Of a stretch of 64,000 bases of DNA, positions 45,967 to 55,122 are shown one piece after another. The position numbers were made by a program, and so were the translations under genes. This stretch comes from Stanieria sp. NIES-3757 (lineage in GTDB: Bacteria; Cyanobacteriota; Cyanobacteriia; Cyanobacteriales; Xenococcaceae), in NCBI GenBank assembly GCA_002355455.1, contig AP017375.1, forward strand, positions 3,596,001 through 3,660,000, given 5' to 3'. The notes below the pieces were generated by a model. That model was given only the letters and a program-made list of their open reading frames with translations, was not told the origin of the DNA and did not search any database. How positions within the stretch are numbered: position 1 is the stretch's first letter; the number at the start of each line of letters is the position of its first letter.

Positions 45967-46920
45967 TTATTGTGGCATTAAGCAAGCAACTAAATGATGA
46001 GTAAAAGATAAACTATCAATTACCATACCTGTACACAACAGCATCATGTAGAGAATTGAATACTTGAACAAAGAACGAGCTAGTTGTTTGTCTTGAGGTG
46101 CTTGTTTTAGTTGCCAAGCTTTGCGGAGAAAAATCACATTTAAGGTAAGAGCGATCGCACCATAAACTATGCCCAAGCTACCAATCGGATAAATCAATAA
46201 TAAAGTAAACGGAATTACCAAAATTGTGTAGAACCAAATTTGTTTAACTGTAATTTCTTCTCCTTCAATCACTGGTAGCATTGGTACTTGCACCTGAGCA
46301 TAATCATCTTTAATCATCAAAGCTAATGACCAAAAATGGGGAGGAGTCCACAAGAAAATAATTAAGAATAATAACCAAGGTATCCAGTTTAAATCACCTG
46401 TTACCGCTGCCCAACCTACCAAAGGAGGAATCGCACCAGCAGCACCGCCAATTACAATATTTTGGGTGGTATGTCGTTTAAGCCAGTGAGTGTACACCAG
46501 CATATAAAAAACAATTCCTGACATGGCTAGACTAGCTGCCAAAAGATTGACAAAGACGGCTAACAAGCCAAAAGAAAGTATTCCTAAAATGATGGCAAAA
46601 ATTAAAGCGTGTTGAGTTTGTACTTTTCCAGAAGGGATCGGGCGTTTGCGCGTCCGCACCATCGTATAATCAATGTCTTGATCGTAAATACAATTTAAGA
46701 CTTGAGCCGAAGCAGCAGCAAGAGTACCTCCTAACAAAGTAATAATCAACAAGAAAGAATCTACGTTCCCCTTTGAGGCAATCCACATCGAGGCAGCAGT
46801 TGTAATTAAAAGTAGAGGAATAATTCTAGGTTTGGTCAATTGATAGTAACTTTTGATTACTTCTAGAAAATTCTCATTGCTTCGGGCAACACTTGTCCCA
46901 GTCATTCTTACTATTCCCAA
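45967..46920 (-). CDS. ctaB: Protoheme IX farnesyltransferase (heme O synthase)
   Basis: CtaB attaches a farnesyl group to heme B, giving heme O for the terminal oxidase. The 317-residue membrane prenyltransferase has nine predicted helices and both Asp-rich motifs: [21 protein letters not shown] and later [16 protein letters not shown]. It lies downstream of ctaA on the same strand (86 bases) and is divergent from the oxidase structural genes. Confidence 0.95.
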   Translation of the reverse strand: MGIVRMTGTSVARSNENFLEVIKSYYQLTKPRIIPLLLITTAASMWIASKGNVDSFLLIITLLGGTLAAASAQVLNCIYDQDIDYTMVRTRKRPIPSGKVQTQHALIFAIILGILSFGLLAVFVNLLAASLAMSGIVFYMLVYTHWLKRHTTQNIVIGGAAGAIPPLVGWAAVTGDLNWIPWLLFLIIFLWTPPHFWSLALMIKDDYAQVQVPMLPVIEGEEITVKQIWFYTILVIPFTLLLIYPIGSLGIVYGAIALTLNVIFLRKAWQLKQAPQDKQLARSLFKYSILYMMLLCTGMVIDSLSFTHHLVACLMPQ

Positions 46921-47006
46921 ATTCTATATTAATAAATCAAATAGGAGCTTCTACAGGCATTAAAGCGCAAATCATGTTTTAAAGGCTTATTTTTAAGCTT
47001 TAGTTC

Positions 47007-47951
47007 CTAATTGCTTCTTTTTTGGTAACTTTGATTACCAGAGCGATCTCGTAAAGCTAAAACGGTAAATGCCACTAAGACACCTAGTAAACCTGCACCG
47101 ACAGCTTGATGAGTTACAGTCAAGGGTTCGACTTGAAGATGTAATTTAAAAGTAGCAATTCCTAGTAAAATTTGTAAGGCAACTAAACCAGCAGCAGTAT
47201 TAGCTAATTGTCTCAACTGTTCGGATAAAGCAGGGGTACGCCAAGCTAGCCAAACTAATCCGATAGTGGCGATGGTAGGAGGAAAAACTCCAACAATATG
47301 ACTATTCATCACCAGACACAATTGAGAGTCGCTCAAACATTGATGTAAAGCCCAGCGTGAAGCGACTAAAGCTCCGATTAAACTTTGAAGATAAACTAAA
47401 ATCGCTGCGCTTAAACCAACGAGCGCTAATTTTCCCGCTACTTGAGTACCTTGATAAGGAGTTAAACAAGTCCCGATCACAATCAAAGTACAGAAAAACA
47501 GTAAAGCTGTACCCAAATGAGCCGTGACAATATCAAAACGCAGTAGTTGAGTTACCGTTAGTCCACCAAGAATACCTTGAAATACGATTAAAAAAAGAGC
47601 AAAAGAAGCAGCCCAAGGTAGCCAAGTCGGCACTTTAGCCCGATACCACCAAGATAAACCGACTAAAGCGATCGCGCTTAAACCAATCAAAGCAGCATCT
47701 AGACGATGAAACCATTCTAGAAACACTTGGAGATTCATCTGTTGAGTGGGTACTAGTTGACCATAACACAAAGGCCAATCTGGACAAGCTAAACCTGCGT
47801 TCATTACTCTGGTTGCACTTCCTACTGCCATCAAGAGTAACGTCGCGATCGCTATTTTCCACACTAAACGACGTAGCCAAATCTGAGGTTGAGATTGAGA
47901 GAAATTTTGGTTACTTGGTTTAACTTGTGGCTGAAATATTGACTGTGCCAT
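47007..47951 (-). CDS. ctaA: Heme A synthase
   Basis: CtaA oxidises heme O to heme A. The 314-residue membrane protein has eight helices in two four-helix halves. Conserved His are in EWFHRLDAAL and HLGTALLFF in the first half and in NSHIVGVFP and THQAVGAGLLG in the second. A Cys pair is in GLACPDWPLCYGQ. It heads the ctaA-ctaB unit, divergent from ctaC. Confidence 0.94.
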   Translation of the reverse strand: MAQSIFQPQVKPSNQNFSQSQPQIWLRRLVWKIAIATLLLMAVGSATRVMNAGLACPDWPLCYGQLVPTQQMNLQVFLEWFHRLDAALIGLSAIALVGLSWWYRAKVPTWLPWAASFALFLIVFQGILGGLTVTQLLRFDIVTAHLGTALLFFCTLIVIGTCLTPYQGTQVAGKLALVGLSAAILVYLQSLIGALVASRWALHQCLSDSQLCLVMNSHIVGVFPPTIATIGLVWLAWRTPALSEQLRQLANTAAGLVALQILLGIATFKLHLQVEPLTVTHQAVGAGLLGVLVAFTVLALRDRSGNQSYQKRSN

Positions 47952-48410
47952 AGCAATAAATACGCTGATAAAACTTTATTAATGTTTCTGTGATTGCTCA
48001 ATTGCAAAAGAGTCAAAAGAAAAAACAAATTTTTTCCCCTATCTATCAATCTAGCGACGTTTTTACTAGAGATAAATTCTTTTGGCTATTCTTCAGATTG
48101 ACTTAAAATTTAATTAATAAAAATTCATCAAATTATAAATAAAAAATTAAAGTTATTTGTTTTTTTCTTGATCGCTCATCTGATTGTTTTAAAAATGCTA
48201 ATCTTAACTTTAGTGATCCCAAAAAAAATCTAAAAAATAATCTGAGATTCTGTCTCTAACTAACTCCTAGCTAGAAGTTTGTCTTACCCTAGTACAAAGA
48301 GAGGTAAATAACTTAAATTCAATTTTTTGTAGTGATTGAACTAATTGTGTCTCCGTTATCGTAATAAATTCATTTCATTCCTAGCTAGCAGATTTAGAGA
48401 AGAAATACCC
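47952..48410. other. Divergent promoter region between ctaA and ctaC
   Basis: This AT-rich gap must carry promoters for both the heme A and the oxidase operons. I find no tRNA, small gene or clear inverted repeat in it. The frame open from 48345 to the ctaC GTG is judged untranslated. Confidence 0.5.
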
Positions 48411-49373
48411 GTGAATATTCCCAGTAATATAGTTACTCTCATTGCAGGTATAGTACTAACTTTGATCAGTCTTTGGTACGGTCAAAATCATGGACTATTA
48501 CCAATAGCTGCTTCTAATGAAGCAACTCAAGTAGATGAACTTTTTAATTTAATGATGACCATTGCTACAGGTCTATTTTTGTTAATTGAAGGAGTTCTAG
48601 TCTACATCCTGATTAAATTTCGTAGACGCGAAGGCGATACTACCGATGGCCCGTCAATAGAAGGAAACGTTCCTTTAGAAATTGTTTGGACTGCCATACC
48701 GGCTGTGATCGTTTTCATTTTGTCTATCTACAGTTTTGAAGTCTACAATGCCATGGGTGGACTCGATCCGATGGCTGCCCATGATATGGGACCTAAAAAG
48801 CTTGCCCACTCTCATCAATCGGAATTGATTGCTTTTAATTCAGAAAACCAACAAGTAGCTTTAGGTTTAGGGGCTTCTCCTGAAAGCGATCAAGGAGCTA
48901 ATCCTTTAATTATCAATGTCAATGGCATTCAATATGCTTGGGTGTTTACCTATCCTGAAACAGGTATAATTTCTGGAGAGTTACACATTCCTATAGATCG
49001 TCCAGTCCAACTCAATATTTCTGCTGGAGATGTGCTACACGCCTTTTGGCTGCCAGAATTTCGGATTAAACAAGATGCGATCCCCGGCAGAGAAGTACAA
49101 TTAACTTTCACGCCCACTAGACTTGGTCAATATCCCGTAGTCTGTGCCGAATTATGTGGAGCTTATCACGGTGGGATGAAAACGCAATTGTACGTACAAA
49201 CAGCAGCAGAATACGACCAATGGGTACAGCAAAATACAATCGCAGATGGTGAAACTAATCAGTCTGTAGCTTTTAATTCTCAGTCTACAGAGCAAGATTT
49301 GTTAGCTCCTTATGCCGAAAAAATAGGTTTAGAAGCCAATTCCTTAGCAATACTACATCATTCTCATCATTAA
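48411..49373 (+). CDS. ctaC: Cytochrome c oxidase subunit II
   Basis: CtaC carries the binuclear CuA centre that accepts electrons from cytochrome c or plastocyanin. The chosen GTG 48411 gives 321 residues with the familiar start MNIPSNIVTLIAG; the frame is open from 48345 but those residues are atypical. Two membrane helices occupy about 5-25 and 45-70 (numbered from this GTG). The CuA ligands are in CAELCGAYHGGM, with the first His in HAFWLPEF. An insertion of about 40 residues before the CuA domain is rich in His and Gln. It heads ctaC-ctaD-ctaE. Confidence 0.94.
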   Translation: MNIPSNIVTLIAGIVLTLISLWYGQNHGLLPIAASNEATQVDELFNLMMTIATGLFLLIEGVLVYILIKFRRREGDTTDGPSIEGNVPLEIVWTAIPAVIVFILSIYSFEVYNAMGGLDPMAAHDMGPKKLAHSHQSELIAFNSENQQVALGLGASPESDQGANPLIINVNGIQYAWVFTYPETGIISGELHIPIDRPVQLNISAGDVLHAFWLPEFRIKQDAIPGREVQLTFTPTRLGQYPVVCAELCGAYHGGMKTQLYVQTAAEYDQWVQQNTIADGETNQSVAFNSQSTEQDLLAPYAEKIGLEANSLAILHHSHH

Positions 49374-49489
49374 TCAAGTTTTAACTAGAGATCGAGCCAA
49401 ACAGATTGACGAAGGCGAAGTACCTTCGACCTCAAAAACGGTTGTAAGTCTCACTATTTGGCGAACAAACATTCAAGATTTAGGATTTT

Positions 49490-51172
49490 ATGAGTACATC
49501 AGCAGAAACTGCTACTTCTCAAGTCAATGGACATGGGGTTGAACCTCAAACTAGGAAGTGGCAGGATTATTTCACTTTTAATACCGACCATAAAGTCATC
49601 GGTATTCAATATCTAGTTACAGCTTTCTTTTTCTATTTCATTGGTGGTGCCTTAGCCGAAGTGATGCGCACCGAATTAGCAACTCCCGATCCTGATTTTA
49701 TTCAGCCTGAATTTTACAATCAGACGATGACGATGCACGGATCGATCATGTTGTTTTTGTGGATTATTCCGGCAGGGGCTGCTTTTGGTAACTATCTGAT
49801 TCCCTTAATGATTGGGGCAGAAGATATGGCATTTCCTCGGTTGAATGCCGTGGCTTTTTGGATGCAGCCGGTTGGAGGTGTCTTACTATTAAGTAGCTTT
49901 TTTGTTGGCCCTGCACAAGCGGGCTGGACTTCTTACCCTCCTTTAAGCTTAGTTGCTAGTAAATGGGGCGAAGAAATCTGGATTATGACCGTGTTGATTT
50001 TGGGGACATCCTCAATTTTGGGAGCGATTAACTTTTTCACTACCATTTTGACGATGCGCATCCCAGACATGGATATCCATAGTATGCCCTTGTTTTGCTG
50101 GTCAATGTTAGCTACTTCTGCCTTAATTCTATTAGGTACGCCAGTTTTAGCAGCAGCTTTGATTTTACTTTCCTTCGATCTGATTGCAGGTACCGCTTTC
50201 TTTAATCCGACAGGGGGTGGAGACCCGATTGTTTATCAACATATGTTCTGGTTTTACTCCCATCCAGCCGTTTATATTATGATATTGCCCTTTTTTGGGG
50301 CAATTTCCGAAATCTTACCAGTTCATGCCCGCAAACCGATCTTTGGTTATCGAGCGATCGCGTATTCCAGTTTAGCGATCTCATTTTTGGGGTTAATCGT
50401 TTGGGCACACCACATGTTTACTAGTGGTACTCCTGGTTGGTTGCGGATGTTTTTTATGGCAACAACGATGGTTATTGCTGTACCAACGGGAATTAAAGTT
50501 TTTAGTTGGTGTGCTACCCTTTGGGGCGGAAAACTCAATCTCAATAGTGCTTTGTTATTTGGGATGGGTTTTATCTCTTCCTTTTTAATTGGTGGTTTAA
50601 GTGGGGTAATGATTGCCTCTGTCCCCTTTGATATTCACGTCCACGATACTTATTTCATTGTTGCCCATTTCCACTACGTTCTTTTTGGTGGGTCGGTTTT
50701 AGGTTTGTTTGGTGCAGTCTATCATTGGTTTCCTAAAATGACAGGGCGTATGGTTAATGAAACCTTAGGTAGAATTCATTTTATTCTGACTTTTATTGGT
50801 CTGAATTTAACTTTCTTACCTATGCACCAATTGGGTTTACAAGGGATGAACCGTCGCGTTGCTTTATACGACCCCAAATTTCAATTTTTAAATGAGGTTT
50901 GTACGATTGGTTCTTATATTTTGGCAGTTTCGACTATTCCTTTTGTGATCAATGTCCTTTGGAGTTTGTATAAAGGAGAAAAAGCCAGTCGTAATCCTTG
51001 GCGCGCTCTTACTTTAGAATGGCAAACTTCTTCACCACCCATTATTGAAAACTTTGAAGAAGAACCTGTCTTATGGGCTGGTCCCTATGACTATGGCATC
51101 GATACAGAAAGTATTGATGGTGATGAATCTGTTGAAGATATGTTGGCAGAGGTAGGTGCAGAAGCACAATAA
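49490..51172 (+). CDS. ctaD: Cytochrome c oxidase subunit I
   Basis: This 560-residue catalytic subunit has 12 membrane helices. Visible ligands are the low-spin heme His in MTMHGSIMLFLW, the CuB/Tyr segment HPAVYIMILPFFG, HHMFTSG, and HDTYFIVAHFHYVLFGG with the heme a3 and low-spin ligands. It is an A-type heme-copper oxidase matching the ctaA/ctaB genes nearby. It follows ctaC by 116 bases. Confidence 0.97.
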   Translation: MSTSAETATSQVNGHGVEPQTRKWQDYFTFNTDHKVIGIQYLVTAFFFYFIGGALAEVMRTELATPDPDFIQPEFYNQTMTMHGSIMLFLWIIPAGAAFGNYLIPLMIGAEDMAFPRLNAVAFWMQPVGGVLLLSSFFVGPAQAGWTSYPPLSLVASKWGEEIWIMTVLILGTSSILGAINFFTTILTMRIPDMDIHSMPLFCWSMLATSALILLGTPVLAAALILLSFDLIAGTAFFNPTGGGDPIVYQHMFWFYSHPAVYIMILPFFGAISEILPVHARKPIFGYRAIAYSSLAISFLGLIVWAHHMFTSGTPGWLRMFFMATTMVIAVPTGIKVFSWCATLWGGKLNLNSALLFGMGFISSFLIGGLSGVMIASVPFDIHVHDTYFIVAHFHYVLFGGSVLGLFGAVYHWFPKMTGRMVNETLGRIHFILTFIGLNLTFLPMHQLGLQGMNRRVALYDPKFQFLNEVCTIGSYILAVSTIPFVINVLWSLYKGEKASRNPWRALTLEWQTSSPPIIENFEEEPVLWAGPYDYGIDTESIDGDESVEDMLAEVGAEAQ

Positions 51173-51192
51173 CAGTTACCAGTTATTAGTAG

Positions 51193-51212
51193 AGACGTAA
51201 CATATTACGTCT
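51193..51212. repeat. Small palindromic repeat after ctaD
   Basis: AGACGTAA-CATA-TTACGTCT is a perfect 8-bp stem with a 4-base loop in the spacer between ctaD and ctaE, next to an STRR-like CAGTTACCAG remnant. Confidence 0.6.
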
Positions 51213-51272
51213 GTACACCAGTTATCTAATTGGTAAGTTGTGATCGCTAAACACTAATTACAGAAGGAATTT

Positions 51273-51887
51273 ATGCAAGGTTCAACTATAGAAGAGTCGA
51301 AACTCAATCTTAATTATCACAAAGAAGCAGAAGCTCATCATGGTCATCCTGACCATCGGATGTTTGGAATTTTTGTCTTTCTGGTTTCCGATAGCATGAC
51401 CTTTTTGGCCTTTTTTGCTGCTTTATTAATTTATCGCAGTATTATGCCTGCTTGGCCTCCAGAAGGTACTCCCGAATTGGAATTATTCATTCCTATACTC
51501 AACACAATTATTCTGGTTTCTAGTAGTTTTGTCATGCACCGAGGACAAACAGCGATTAAAAATAATGATGTGGCTGGTTTACGTCTTTGGTTTGGTATTA
51601 CCGCACTAATGGGTGCTGCTTTTTTGATGGGGCAAGGCTACGAATATTTTCATGCCGAGTTTGGTTTGACTACGAACTTATTTACTAGTTGCTTTTTTGC
51701 TTTGACTGGTTTTCACGGTTTGCACGTAACTGTCGGATTGTTACTCATTTTATCCGTTCTGTGGCGATCGCGTGAAGCTAGCCATTATTCTAGTAGTAGT
51801 CACTTCGGTGTTGAAGCAGCAGAAATTTATTGGCATTTTGTCGATGTTATTTGGGTAATTCTGTTTGTACTAGTTTATCTGTTGTAG
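51273..51887 (+). CDS. ctaE: Cytochrome c oxidase subunit III
   Basis: This 204-residue protein has five membrane helices, the short bacterial form. FGIFVFLVSDSMTFLAFFAA starts the first helix, and the conserved FALTGFHGLHVTVGL and AEIYWHFVDVIWVILF blocks follow. It completes the aa3-type oxidase operon, 100 bases after ctaD. A terminator lies about 105 bases downstream. Confidence 0.96.
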   Translation: MQGSTIEESKLNLNYHKEAEAHHGHPDHRMFGIFVFLVSDSMTFLAFFAALLIYRSIMPAWPPEGTPELELFIPILNTIILVSSSFVMHRGQTAIKNNDVAGLRLWFGITALMGAAFLMGQGYEYFHAEFGLTTNLFTSCFFALTGFHGLHVTVGLLLILSVLWRSREASHYSSSSHFGVEAAEIYWHFVDVIWVILFVLVYLL

Positions 51888-51992
51888 TTTTGGTTTAGTT
51901 GAAAAATTTGGTATTAATTTAAGGTATTGGTTGAAAATTATCCCAAAACCCGATTTGCCTATCTCCATATCTGTTTTACACGAAAACAAAAC

Positions 51993-52023
51993 AGCCCTCG
52001 TCTTACGGTGGGGCTTTTTTTTT
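51993..52023 (+). terminator. Terminator of the ctaCDE operon
   Basis: AGCCC pairs with GGGCT around TCGTCTTACGGTG, followed by a run of about nine T bases. Confidence 0.75.
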
Positions 52024-52063
52024 GTAATAATTGAATTTTTTAAATTTATATTAAGGAGTTAGG

Positions 52064-52816
52064 TTGAATACTAAAATTTTAAAGCGGGAGTGGTTTTTTA
52101 ACACTAGACAAGATCTTTTGGCAGGAGCAGTAGTAGGACTGGCATTAATTCCAGAAGCGATCGCTTTTTCGATTATTGCTGGAGTTGATCCTAAAGTTGG
52201 ACTTTATACTTCATTTATTATTGCTGTCATAACGGCTTTTTTGGGAGGAAGACCGGGAGCTATTTCTGCTGCGACTGGGGCGATGGCACTGCTGATGATC
52301 GATCTAGTTAAGGATCACGGTTTACAGTATCTTTTGGCAGCCACTTTTTTAACGGGAGTACTACAGGTAATATTTGGAGTCCTAAAACTAGGTCGCCAAA
52401 TGAAATATGTACCTAGGGCGGTAATGATTGGTTATATCAATGCTTTAGCTGTGTTAATTTTCTTGGCTCAGTTGCCTCAACTAACTAATGTACCTGTAAC
52501 GGTGTATATCCTAACGGTTCTATCTTTGGCAATTATTTATATTTTGCCTCGCTTTACTAAGGCTGTTCCTTCTCCCCTGGAAGATTTTTTACAATCTTTT
52601 GATTTTAGGGAACTAGTTGATCGCGTTACCATTGATTTAACTCAGGCTCATCTTTGGGATCAAGGAGCAGTGGAAGTAGTTGATAAAGCAGTCAATAAAT
52701 TTCGTCGTAATGGTGCAGACGTAAAAGTGGTTGGGTTAAATGAAGCCAGTGCAACTTTATTTGACCGATTGGCAATCAATAAAGAATCCGTAGTCATTAA
52801 GAATCAAAACTTTTAA
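52064..52816 (+). CDS. SulP-family transporter with a large internal deletion
   Basis: This 250-residue protein reads as the two ends of a SulP anion transporter. Residues 1-160 hold the first membrane helices ([35 protein letters not shown]). At about residues 172-178 (TKAVPSP) it jumps directly to a C-terminal STAS domain ([20 protein letters not shown]). Normal family members have about 490 or more residues; roughly 250 residues covering the rest of the transport domain are missing, yet the frame is intact. Start TTG 52064 has an AAGGAG site. It cannot be a normal transporter alone. The Usp gene starts 2 bases after its stop. Confidence 0.8.
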   Translation: MNTKILKREWFFNTRQDLLAGAVVGLALIPEAIAFSIIAGVDPKVGLYTSFIIAVITAFLGGRPGAISAATGAMALLMIDLVKDHGLQYLLAATFLTGVLQVIFGVLKLGRQMKYVPRAVMIGYINALAVLIFLAQLPQLTNVPVTVYILTVLSLAIIYILPRFTKAVPSPLEDFLQSFDFRELVDRVTIDLTQAHLWDQGAVEVVDKAVNKFRRNGADVKVVGLNEASATLFDRLAINKESVVIKNQNF

Positions 52817-52818
52817 CC

Positions 52819-53682
52819 ATGAACAAAATTTTACTTTGTACCGATGGCTCGGCTTTTGCTGAAAATCTCTACCGTTATGGTGCATGGTTTGCCACTCGTC
52901 TAGAGGCAGAAATAGATGTTCTCTGCGTAAGCGATATTCGCACTCAACAAGCAGTGCCTACAGAAAACTTAAGCGGTGCAATCGGCATTGATGCTTCAGA
53001 AAATTTACTCAGTCATTTGGTGGAATTGGAACATGAGCAAGCCAAGCTTAATCACCAACGAGCAAAGTTAGTTTTGCAAGCAGCAGCCCAAACCCTCAAA
53101 GCAGAAGGAGTAAACCAGATTAATCTTCTCCATGAAACGGGCTTTCTAGTCGATTGTTTGGCAAAATTTGAGGCTGATTGCGATCTGGTTTTGTTAGGAA
53201 AAAGAGGTGAAACAACTAGTTTGACTTCTGGAAAATTGGGAGCAAATTTAGAAGCAGTTGTTCGTAGCAGTAATAAACCCTGCTTGGTAACTCCTCGCCA
53301 ATTTAAACCTATAGAACGTGTTTTGATCACCTATGATGGTAGTTCAAGTTGGCAAAAAATTAGGCAATTTCTTACAGATTTGTACGTTTTTGAAGGTTTA
53401 GAACTGCACATTGTCACTGTTGCCCAAAGTAACTCTGATTATTCTGCGATCGCTCTTATTGAGGAAGCAAGGCAATTGGTATATCAGGCTGGATTTGAAC
53501 CAATCTGCTGTTTACTCGAAGGACATCCCGAACAAAAGCTTTCGCAATATATCACTGAACATGACATCAGTTTATTAATAATGGGTGCTTATGGACATAG
53601 CCGAATTCGCCATCTAGTAATCGGTAGTACAACGGCTCAAATACTGCGGAGCAGTTATATTCCTGTGTTACTGTTTCGATAA
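52819..53682 (+). CDS. Tandem universal stress protein
   Basis: This 287-residue protein has two UspA domains. The first starts MNKILLCTDGSAFAENLYRY and the second VLITYDGSSSWQKI. The second has the nucleotide-binding loop GAYGHSRIRHLVIGSTT; the first reads GKRGETTSLTSGKLGAN, which lacks the exact motif. Such proteins commonly accompany SulP transporters in cyanobacteria. The close spacing to the truncated SulP gene indicates one mRNA. Confidence 0.88.
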   Translation: MNKILLCTDGSAFAENLYRYGAWFATRLEAEIDVLCVSDIRTQQAVPTENLSGAIGIDASENLLSHLVELEHEQAKLNHQRAKLVLQAAAQTLKAEGVNQINLLHETGFLVDCLAKFEADCDLVLLGKRGETTSLTSGKLGANLEAVVRSSNKPCLVTPRQFKPIERVLITYDGSSSWQKIRQFLTDLYVFEGLELHIVTVAQSNSDYSAIALIEEARQLVYQAGFEPICCLLEGHPEQKLSQYITEHDISLLIMGAYGHSRIRHLVIGSTTAQILRSSYIPVLLFR

Positions 53683-54333
53683 TCTCAATAATCAATTCAT
53701 CTTAAAAAATATGAGCAAAAACTAATAGTAAATTTTTTAATTATTTATTAAAACTATAATTTATTTACTTGACTTTAACGCAATTTTTCGCTATCGCGTA
53801 AGCCCAAAGCTTCTTAATTTTAAAGAGCAAGATAATTTTGATTTTTTTTGTTATTATGTGAGAATTATCAACAAAATGTTTAAGTAGTTGACTTAACGTG
53901 AACAATTTTTTAGTCAAAAGACTTAAATTATTAAAATCTTTTACAGCCATTCAATTTTTATGGCTTAAAAAAGCTATGGTTAATTTCAACCAGATTAAAA
54001 GTTTAGTTGAGAAACCTATTCAAAGTCCCAGAATACCTGGTCAGTGTCCGCCATAAAACATTTATATCAAGTTTTAATTGATTGAACCTTAATTTCTTCC
54101 TAGCTTCAAAGAATTGAAATAAGGTCAGTAAATATTTCAAATTTAGCTACAAAGTTGAGATAGCTAAGTGAATTACTTTTTAAATTTTTAGAGCCAAAAT
54201 TGATTCACTCTTTACACATAGTTTTTCAAAATTAATCTATCTAACAATAGATATTTTGCTACTAATAAACTTTTTGAAAAAAAATAATCATAATTTTGCT
54301 TAATTGCAGAATTATCTAATCACTTTTTTAATT
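53683..54333. other. AT-rich intergenic region
   Basis: These 650 AT-rich bases hold one weak small reading frame (listed separately at 53898) and otherwise nothing recognised. The in-frame TTG at 54304 is taken as untranslated. Confidence 0.45.
53898..54056 (+). CDS. Possible 52-residue protein
   Basis: This GTG-started frame has a basic, hydrophobic N-terminal half (NNFLVKRLKLLKSFTAIQFLWL) and a C-terminus ending SPRIPGQCPP. No good ribosome site is visible and I know no homologue. The Pro/Cys ending looks less random than the surrounding AT-rich sequence, which is the only argument for it. Confidence 0.2.
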   Translation: MNNFLVKRLKLLKSFTAIQFLWLKKAMVNFNQIKSLVEKPIQSPRIPGQCPP

Positions 54334-55122
54334 ATGAATAATTTAAAAGTAACTCAATCATTTTTGAAAGGGTCTAAGTGGAAAACGCCAATCTTAACAA
54401 GTTTATTAGGGTGGATTCCGCTCCTACCTGGTCTAGGATTAAGATATTTACTTTACCCTTTTATTTTCAAAAAAATGGGTCGCTCAGTCAGAATTTATCC
54501 TGATGTGAGGTTAAAAAATGCTCAAAATATTGAAATAGGATTTGGAGTTGTTCTTCATCAAGGGGTCGAAATCGATCTTAATTCAGGTAATGAACTCAAA
54601 ATTTGCGATCGCGTCAATTTAGCTAGAGATGTTTGTATTAATTGCTCTGGAACTATGAGCAAAATTAATCTTGCTAATCTAGTCAGTTTAGCTCGTGGTG
54701 TTCATCTCAGTGTTTTTGATAGCGGTCAAATCATTATCGACGAAGGTACTTATATTGGACCTTATTCCTGTCTCAGTGCTTATGGCAAACTAAAAATTGG
54801 CAAAAATTGCTTAATTGCTTCTCATAGCTCTATCTATGCCCACAATCATAATTTTACTGAGCATGACAAACTAATTGCGGAACAAGGATTTAACTTTAAA
54901 GGCGTTACGATTGAAGATGATTGCTGGTTAGGCAGTGGGGTAAGAGTCTTAGATGGAGTTACTATTGGTCAAGGCAGCGTAATAGGAGCGGGTGCAGTAG
55001 TTACTAAAAATATACCTCCTTACTCGATTGCTGTAGGTGTACCAGCTACAGTAGTTTCTACCAGACTAGTAAAAAGTTTAAAAATTAAAAGCAAACCAAC
55101 TCAGCGATCGCGCTCTTTATAA
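54334..55122 (+). CDS. Hexapeptide-repeat acyltransferase
   Basis: This 262-residue acyltransferase of the left-handed beta-helix type probably adds acetyl groups to a surface sugar. Hexapeptide repeats begin near residue 60 (VRLKNAQNIEIGFGVVLHQG) and include the catalytic-type His in YAHNHNFTEHD. The family closing segment is LGSGVRVLDGVTIGQGSVIG with PPYSIAVGVPA. A short hydrophobic N-terminus precedes it. Its 3' end overlaps the convergent HlyD-type gene by 6 bases. I chose ATG 54334 over TTG 54304. Confidence 0.87.
   Translation: MNNLKVTQSFLKGSKWKTPILTSLLGWIPLLPGLGLRYLLYPFIFKKMGRSVRIYPDVRLKNAQNIEIGFGVVLHQGVEIDLNSGNELKICDRVNLARDVCINCSGTMSKINLANLVSLARGVHLSVFDSGQIIIDEGTYIGPYSCLSAYGKLKIGKNCLIASHSSIYAHNHNFTEHDKLIAEQGFNFKGVTIEDDCWLGSGVRVLDGVTIGQGSVIGAGAVVTKNIPPYSIAVGVPATVVSTRLVKSLKIKSKPTQRSRSL

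Noticed and set aside
53765-53950. 61-residue minus-strand frame after the Usp gene
   Set aside because: It is Lys/Leu/Ile-biased AT-rich noise with no ribosome site or recognisable motif.
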